Source of the DNA: Nigrospora sphaerica
Taxonomy: Eukaryota; Ascomycota; Sordariomycetes; Amphisphaeriales; Apiosporaceae
Direction of reading: 5' to 3'
DNA length: 64,000 nucleotides
Assembly: GCA_018287875.1 (NCBI GenBank)
Contig: JAGVVL010000001.1
Location: 8,494,001-8,558,000, forward strand
The notes beneath the pieces are model-generated. The model saw nothing but the letters and a program-made list of their open reading frames with translations. It searched no databases and was not told where the DNA came from. The position numbers and the translations under genes are program-made. Positions 57,963 through 64,000 of the stretch are shown in pieces. How positions within the stretch are numbered: position 1 is the first letter of the stretch; every line of letters starts with the position of its first letter.

Positions 57963-60507
57963 ATGGCCAAAAACAATCTGCTGCTGACCGAGCGGGGTCC
58001 TCATCCCCGCCCGTTCGCCGTTCTGTTCTCGTTATGGTCCTGCGGGATACTAGCGAAGGCCATGCCGACGCTCATCGATTTTGACGAGCCCGAGTATATT
58101 TCGCTGTGCACGCTGCTCAGCATCCGTCAGCCGCAGCAAGGAGTCCCAACTCGAAGTGCCTTGCTCAGCGACGCTGAGGCCGACAGCTCCGACGACGAAG
58201 ACTGGGACGAAGATACGAAAGGGGGTACGGCGACACAGCAGGATGCGGCCTGCCTCGGGGACAAGGAAAAATGCCTGGCCCGGTTTCTGGACCACATTGC
58301 CGAAACATTCTCGCGAGAGAAGTCCAACTCTCAGTCGCAGGCGAAACGCCACGAGAGGCGGCACCAACCGGCCAAAGGCAGAGGCGCTCACCACGTGGCT
58401 GCCTCGGGCCTGATGGAGTTGCCGGATCGCGGCGCCGAGGTCTGCGTCGCCAAGAATGGCGGCATAGACGCCGAAGACGAAGCTCTGGCACGTCTTCTCA
58501 CGACCTGGCTCAATGCTATCGCAAGGCTCATGTCGCCTCCCAAGGAAAGAGACAAGGACATGATGTGGAAGAAGCTCTTAGAGTACCACAGACAGCGCCT
58601 CGAGGTCTACATTGGGCAGATTGGGGCCTCATCGCCAGCCGACTTCGCCGCCGCATTCTCCGAGGAGTCCGACGCCGCCGCCGTGGCACAAGACTTACAC
58701 ACTATGGCGGTCAGATACACGGCTGAGTGCTCAATCTCTGCGCTCCGCACCATGGTGCCCCTCGCCTACCGTCTCCGTTACGAGCCAGTTCCTGAGACGC
58801 TTTCTTCGCTAAGCCGAAAGGTCCGGCAGGCGACCTCCTTCCTGGGGCGGCTGCTGGCGGCTTATGAGAACTTCAAAGAGATGGCCGTCGAATCTTCCGA
58901 GCTGTTCTCAAGCCTATCAATCCGGTGCGTTCCGGCACCCCAGCCCCAGCCCCGAGTCATCGAGCTACAGGCGGCGACGCGGCGCATCGAAAGACTATCA
59001 AAGGATCACGGCATCCCCTGCCCATCACGGAAGAAGATCATCGGTGTACTCGGGAACGAGGTCCGGTGCTATTGCCATGCCGAGATCCAAGTCCTGCTGC
59101 ATCTGGAAGGCGCAACGGCCCCCGACGTGTTTCGGTATATCGGATGCAGCAAGCGGTCGTGCTGGCTCTGCAACCAGCTACTGGCTCGCTACTGGGACCA
59201 GAAGAACCTCAAGAAGGGCTTCTACCAAACGAGGGGAAGCCACCAGCGCGTCTATCCTAGTTGGTGCGTGACAGAGTCGGTAGGGGCACCTTTCAAACCA
59301 CACGTGCCTTCTTTATCTCCTCCTCTCTCGGGGAGATCCGAGACCTGGTGTCCCTTCGTTTACGGGCGCCGGGCCCGGGACAGACCCGGAAAGCCGTGGC
59401 CGAGTCTTCGGCCAACATTACGACGCGCGGCGGGCCGTTCAGGGCACGGGCCCTTGCAAAGCAGAGACTGGTCGAGACCGCCGAAGCGCCGAGTAAACCG
59501 CAGACGGATGTGGAACTCCTTAAAGACTACGCCTGTTCGCGGGACTGCTTCAGGATCCCCGCCGACGGCCAAATAGTTCCTCACACTTGCCCCATCGACT
59601 TCTACCGTCTTCCTGATGGGTGGCCCGGCCCAGAGGCGCCGGGGTCCTGCGTTCCCAACTTTCGAGAGTATTGGGGCACATCTCATCATGATCGTTTCCT
59701 GCGCCCCCTTGAAATGAGGGGCCAGGACCCCAAGGAGCTGAACGGGGACTACATTCTCTACTGGTGCCGGGACAGCACGTTGACGCCTAACAAGAACCTA
59801 ATGTCCCTCGTCGGGGTCGATTCCGTCGGGCCGGGGGACCATTTCTGGAACGGCGACGTGTTCATCACGCGGATTGAGGAGGATCCCCGGACGCACGGTT
59901 TTGACTGCCGAGATGTGCCCCGGTCATTCGTGGGCATGCAGGAACAGATGAAGCGGCTTTTTCAAGAACTCTGGGCGCTGAAGGTACCCGAGGATGAAGT
60001 CAAGCGTGGACAAGAATTCGACACGATGGCCGAAAAGCAAAGAGCAGACCGAGAACTTATCCTGGGACGAATGTAAGCTTGATGGACTGTGAAACTATCT
60101 TTGCGGTTGCTGCTAACACTTACTCGCCACAGGACTGCTGTGGAGCTCAAAATTCTCGAAAAAATGCCCCATATGCTGGAGATGATGGTGATGTCTTGTT
60201 GTGATGATGAGCCCATGGCAGGCGTTTCCATGCTGAAACATCCTACTGAACCAGACAAGGTCGAAATTTCTTGGCTACAGCGCAAACCTGCGAGTGACAC
60301 GGTTGGTTGGGAAGGGTTTTCGAGTAATGATCTTTAAGCTTGGGTAAAAGCTCAATTTAAACCAAGTCGTCATCTTAACAGGCCCAGGAAATGCGAATTC
60401 CAGTTCAAAGCTTATTCGAACTAATCAACGAACAGCGTCATAGAAAGGTTGGCTTAAAAGGACTTATGCCACACTTTGAGTACGGCACGGCCTATGAAAC
60501 GCTTTAA
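57963..60507 (+). CDS. OTT_1508-like nucleic acid/nucleotide deaminase family protein
   Basis: A model of exons 57963-59279, 59336-60072, 60133-60323 and 60404-60507 gives 782 residues. The start is MAKNNLLLTERGPHPRPFAV. An acidic segment (DAEADSSDDEDWDEDTKGG) and a helical middle lead to the deaminase core: CYCHAEIQVLLHLEG (H372, E374), then RYIGCSKRSCWLCNQLLARY (C400, C403). HAE plus the IGxSKxxCxxC signature is that of the OTT_1508-like deaminase family (Pfam PF14441), zinc enzymes expanded in fungi. A C-terminal region follows (NGDYILYWCRDSTLTPNKNL, GDHFWNGDVFITRIEEDP). The join near 59280 is either a 56-nt intron with a weak branch site or a one-base deletion. The intron after GRM (GTAAGC...CCACAG) is sound. 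The last join is uncertain: a stop at 60337 is reached if the GTAATG donor is ignored, but protein-like sequence (SLFELINEQRHRKVGLKGL) continues to 60507. The substrate is unknown. Confidence 0.8.
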
Positions 60508-60691
60508 ATAAATAGTCTCACCTGATTCTGGAGCAAAAAAAAGTCAGCGAGAATGGGTGTCACCAATAATTCGACTTCATTCGTCAACTCGTGTTGTTTC
60601 GCACACTAGATGGTACGCACACACATAGACACGCAAACACCGTTCACTGATGCCTAGCTAGGAAAGGCAGTCGATTCCACATCCAGCGTCG
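60508..60691. other. Convergent intergenic gap
   Basis: A short gap between the convergent deaminase and membrane-anchored protein genes, containing a CACA-rich stretch near 60610-60640. No gene is seen. Confidence 0.5.
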
Positions 60692-61836
60692 TCAGTTCTG
60701 GGATACAGGATGTTTCCAAGCCATCCAAGCCACCCACGACTGGAAAACAGCCAACCCGATACTGATTATTCCCACGATAATTGAGATGAGAAGCGCAACA
60801 AGTGCCACAAAGAGGGCATTTCCCTCGGTGCTCTGCCTATCGAACCACTCTTCCAGCGAGTTCCGTGGCCGCTTACAACCGACAGCGTCGTAGAGATCTG
60901 CGAGGCGTTTCCCCCAATATTTGTATTGATAAGCTTCGTCCGGGACATTGGGAATAATGTTCGCACTAAACTGCTCTCTCAGGTCGCGGTCGATGCTCTG
61001 GTGCTCCGATATCAGATTCTTCAGGAGTTTGTCCGACTCGCGGTCGACCGGGCTGAAAAGCACCGTGCGGAGTGAGTGTAGTGTTTCAAAAAGGAGTTGA
61101 GGAGGCAATAACCCCCTGGTTTCTGTCAGAATCGCCGTTCGGAATACCCGATAAGTAAATGGGAGACGACGAACCTCTTGATACTGTCCTCCACTCCTAG
61201 CGTGACTAGCTCCTTCCCATTTTGAATCTTTTTCAACTGCCCCTTCAGGAATGAGCTATGGTGGAAGAACCAGACACATCGATTTCGTGAGTCGTAAACC
61301 AAATGTTTGGCGAGGTTGTCGGTTGGCTGGAGCCGCAGACCATGACGGCTGTGGAGCACCCAAGCCCTCAGCTTGTGTTTTTCCTCCAGTGCTGTTTTCA
61401 CCCTCTCAGATGCGGGAGACATCGCGAACTGCCTGCTGATGAATTCGTGGAACCGCTCATTGGGGAGCCACGACGTCGGACGGTAATCATGCACACTGTA
61501 GCCTGGTGGGTACCATACATTTGCTTTTGTATCAACCATGAGTAAAGATTGAACAGCTGTTTGGATCGCGTGCTCAGCGCTGGAGCCGGTTTCGTTGGCG
61601 GCATTCTTGTGGACTTCTCGCTTTAGCCCATCCAAAGTGATTGTAGGGTCTTTTTTGAGCGATGCTATTGCTGCCAGCACGGTCGAATGGTATGAACGAG
61701 CGTTCCTGGTTGACTTTTGGATTCCCACATCAGGTGTTGCTGGTTTTCGGTAGAGTAGCGAGTAGGCATCATATGGCCCCGTGTGTTCGAAAACAGCTAA
61801 GCATAGCGTTTCGAAGTCGTTACTCGGAGTGGACAT
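60692..61836 (-). CDS. Fungal protein with C-terminal transmembrane anchor
   Basis: Two exons (61836-61185 and 61122-60692) around a 62-nt intron (GTATCA...TCTGACAG) give 360 residues; the join reads LVTLGVEDKTRGLLPPQLLF. The N terminus (MSTPSNDFETLCLAVFEHTG) has no signal peptide. The middle has WLPNERFHEFISRQFAMSP, KHKLRAWVLHSRHGLRLQPT and DNLAKHLVYDSRNRCVWFFH, then KLLKNLISEHQSIDRDL and YKYWGKRLADLYDAV. One strong membrane segment lies at about 319-350 (FVALVALLISIIVGIISIGL), leaving a short WMAWKHPVSQN tail, so a tail-anchored topology is likely. This resembles an uncharacterised family found in variable regions of many ascomycete genomes; I recall no assigned function. It is convergent with the deaminase gene and divergent from the trypsin-like gene. 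Confidence 0.75.
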
Positions 61837-62424
61837 AGCGTCTACCGCCTCAGATGTCGGCCGAGACCACCGGCCACAACTGATTCCTTAGATGATATAG
61901 CTTCAGTGGATAGGCTGATCTGCAGGCCTCCACCATCTTACCCCACCCTACTGAGATGATGATAGTGGCGCGACTCAACGGCTCCTAGAGGTCGCCGCGT
62001 CTAACTTGAAAGCAAGTCTTCTATGGCGTAGAAAGAAACGTACTTGCCCTTCGAAAGTGGTTGGAGAAGATGCCTCGTCTACTTGGCAACATTTTAAGCT
62101 GCGCTTGAGGCTACGTTCCAGGCTGATTTCGGGCTGCGCCTCCGGCCGACCCCTCATCAGCGGCCAACGAAAATGCCTTGCTTACTTGGCAGTCTTTCAA
62201 GCTGTGCCTGAGGCTGTGTTATAGGCTGATATCGGGCTGGCCTCCGGCTGTCCCCGTCGTTACGCATGGCCGAAGTCCTTTCGCCCCGCCACCAAGCCCC
62301 AAGCAACATTCATCACAACGACTTCTGTAATGATCCAGCGTTGTGGAGAGTCCAGTACGGGCAGGCCGCATCACATTGGCCATTGGCCTACACGAGCTTG
62401 TCCGTTCGTTGAAGACAGTCGACG
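61837..62424. promoter_or_regulatory. Divergent upstream region with tandem repeat
   Basis: This 588-bp interval lies between two divergent start codons. It includes two diverged tandem copies of a 97-bp unit, listed separately. No specific binding site was recognised. Confidence 0.5.
62068..62250 (+). repeat. Two diverged tandem copies of a 97-bp unit
   Basis: Copy 1 starts about 62068 (GAAGATGCCTCGTCTACTTG) and copy 2 about 62165 (GAAAATGCCTTGCTTACTTG). Shared landmarks in each are CTACTTGGCA or TTACTTGGCA, AAGCTGYGCYTGAGGCT, AGGCTGAT and CCTCCGGC. Most differences are C/T or G/A transitions. Confidence 0.78.
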
Positions 62425-64000
62425 ATGTCAAGCTTTAGGGCGGCTGGACATTCGCTAGATCCTCCTGGACACACTGAGACGATCGACCACCTCATAAACG
62501 GGCACCATAGAAAGAATGTCACTACCACACCCAAATCCTCGCACAAAGGCAAGTTCTTTTTAAACCTCCCATCGTATCACTCGGTGGCCGTGGCTATTGG
62601 ATTTAGTGAGAACACGCCGTCTGTTGCCGGCACAATGATGGTAGCTTACAGTTTTCAGGTTATTCCGCAGCATTGCACAGTACCAAAGATTTGGCATGCG
62701 ATCTCCCCTCCGTCGCCCGAGCGTTACATGAGCCAAAAGGTCGCGCCCATGCCCCACACACGACGACACAAGATGGACCGAGCCGAGATACCGAGTCCCT
62801 AGAATCACTGTCGAATCGAACAAGCGTTGGGTCCGTCGGCACTGGACAAGACCATGCTACAGCAGACCCAAGTGGCTATCTCCCCCAGGCTTGTATCATA
62901 GTCTCCGCGCCATCGTCAGATTCAAATCCCATCAAGACCCCATGCGTGCCCATCGAACAGAAAACATACCGGTGCACGGATAATACGACAAGTGAGGTGG
63001 CAAACCCTCAAACGACGGATGCGTTTTCTCCGGAGACAACGCTGCCTGCGCCCACGGATGCCCCTTGTCCCACCCTTAGCAGCTCTGGAGATAGCTATAT
63101 AGTAAAGTTCTCTGGACTTGGAAAAGAATGGCTCTGGTATCCTCTTCGGCCTGTCCAGTCGGCCAACTTCACGGAAAGGGAATATCGCGAGAAGTCCCAG
63201 GACGCTATCACCGCACTTCAGGAAGCTGTTTGCCAAGACCGCGACCTTCAGTGGCTCTCCGTGAAAATTACCTACTCCTATGGTATGGTGGGCGAACCGT
63301 CTCACAAGCCCAAGCCGTCTGTCATTGTCGCTTTGCGGGACCGCCGTTACCTCCAAAAACTTCAACGTCTTTTCCGCAAGAACCTAACAGATGCAGCATA
63401 CTGTGATGCTAGCACCACCATCTCACGACTGTTCAAACGACCAAGGAGGGAGTCCGCTCAGCTTTCGTTCAGGCTGGTGTACCAGGAGGGCGAGACGCAA
63501 AGGCAGGCCTCGGACACGTCCGCTGAAGTTCTGCCACGGTTCCCCGGGACCTTCTGTGGAGCAATTGTCCGCCACGGAGGCCAACAAGCGACAGTAGCAC
63601 TTTCTCTTGCAGTTGATGGCACTCAGTTTCTTCTCACCGTTGGTCATCTTTTTCCCTCGCCATACCAAGATCCAGAGGAGTCCGGTCGAGACCTGAGACC
63701 TACCGCATCGTCAGAGTCCGACAATCAAGAACTTGTTTCCAATGACGACGTGGACGATTACGAGTACGACGACAGCGACGTTGAAAGCGACAGCGACATT
63801 GACAGCGACGTTGACAGCGATGAAGACGGGTACGGCGAAGAAGACGACAGCCAACCGATTAGCCATGCGGATAAGAGTGAAGTCGTCGACGCCGCACCAC
63901 AGTTCTCGTTCGGAAGCACAATTCCAGAAAAGCATCATGGGTATAGAGTGGACATCCCAGCTCGCAACCATCATTCGCAGCCAGATCTTGACTTTGCTTT
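62425..64000 (+). CDS. Trypsin-like-domain fungal protein with acidic tract, 3' partial
   Basis: Exon 1 is 62425-62605 and exon 2 starts at 62659 and runs off the window. The 53-nt intron (GTGAGA...TTTTCAG) joins in phase, giving about 508 residues so far. Exon 1 begins MSSFRAAGHSLDPPGHTETI. After a Ser/Thr-rich part comes a folded region (SYIVKFSGLGKEWLWYPLRP, AITALQEAVCQDRDLQWLSV, PSVIVALRDRRYLQKLQRLF). Then FCGAIVRHGGQQATVALSLA leads to FLLTVGHLFPSP, where H390 sits where trypsin-like folds place the catalytic His. An Asp/Ser-rich acidic tract follows (about residues 420-460, coded by GAC-AGC repeats). The Asp and Ser of a catalytic triad, if present, lie beyond the acidic insert or outside the window. 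The first exon and start are inferred from phase only. It is divergent from the membrane-anchored gene. Confidence 0.68.

Noticed and set aside
61116..61147. 32-nt intron in the tail-anchored protein gene
   Set aside because: Too short for fungal splicing. The 62-nt intron 61184-61123 joins in phase and gives a better protein (LGVEDKTRGLLPP).

Overview
The window looks like nuclear DNA of a filamentous ascomycete, most likely a Sordariomycete (perhaps Sordariales; the species cannot be named from sequence alone). Genes are spaced well apart. They carry short introns (about 50-100 nt, GT...AG, often with CTAAC/CTGAC branch sites), have pyrimidine-rich 5' leaders, and encode typical fungal families: a 7TM fungal rhodopsin-like protein, F-box proteins, a Rua1_C regulator, an OTT_1508-type deaminase and a GH55 glucanase relic. 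Exon models were built by hand by requiring reading phase and protein similarity to agree.

Layout. 1-20 kb is gene-poor and GC-rich. It holds a secreted glycine-rich repeat protein (1765-3044), a Rua1_C-domain regulator (8550-10437, minus) and a proline-rich conserved protein (19133-19894, minus), separated by long stretches with no credible gene. 20.9-28.7 kb is a compact housekeeping block: an F-box/LRR protein (minus), the Rad9 checkpoint clamp subunit (plus), an RCC1-repeat protein (minus) and prephenate dehydrogenase TYR1 (plus). The first and second pairs are divergent, and Rad9 and RCC1 converge with only 114 bp between stop codons. 32.1-33.7 kb is a rhodopsin-like membrane protein. 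33.7-39.7 kb is empty. 39.7-50.2 kb holds a PHD-finger protein, LEU2 (3-isopropylmalate dehydrogenase), a dead Tc1/mariner element with TA target duplication, and a cullin-3-like ubiquitin ligase scaffold.

From 51 kb the window becomes accessory: a wrecked GH55 glucanase gene, an F-box protein, another multi-frame relic, a tiny secreted-peptide ORF and an AT-richer gap. At 58-64 kb sit three genes typical of variable fungal regions: an OTT_1508-like deaminase, a protein with a C-terminal membrane anchor, and a divergently transcribed protein with a trypsin-like His motif and an acidic tract that runs off the window. This last cluster is the best candidate for an incompletely described system, possibly a conflict, allorecognition or stress-response module; that role is inference.

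Other notable structure: a 67-bp sequence at 15.05 kb recurs with one mismatch at 50.99 kb; a 97-bp tandem duplication at 62.1 kb differs mainly by transitions; and TAGGTA/TACCTA motifs cluster in the gene-poor stretches. No tRNA, CRISPR array or complete rRNA gene was found.
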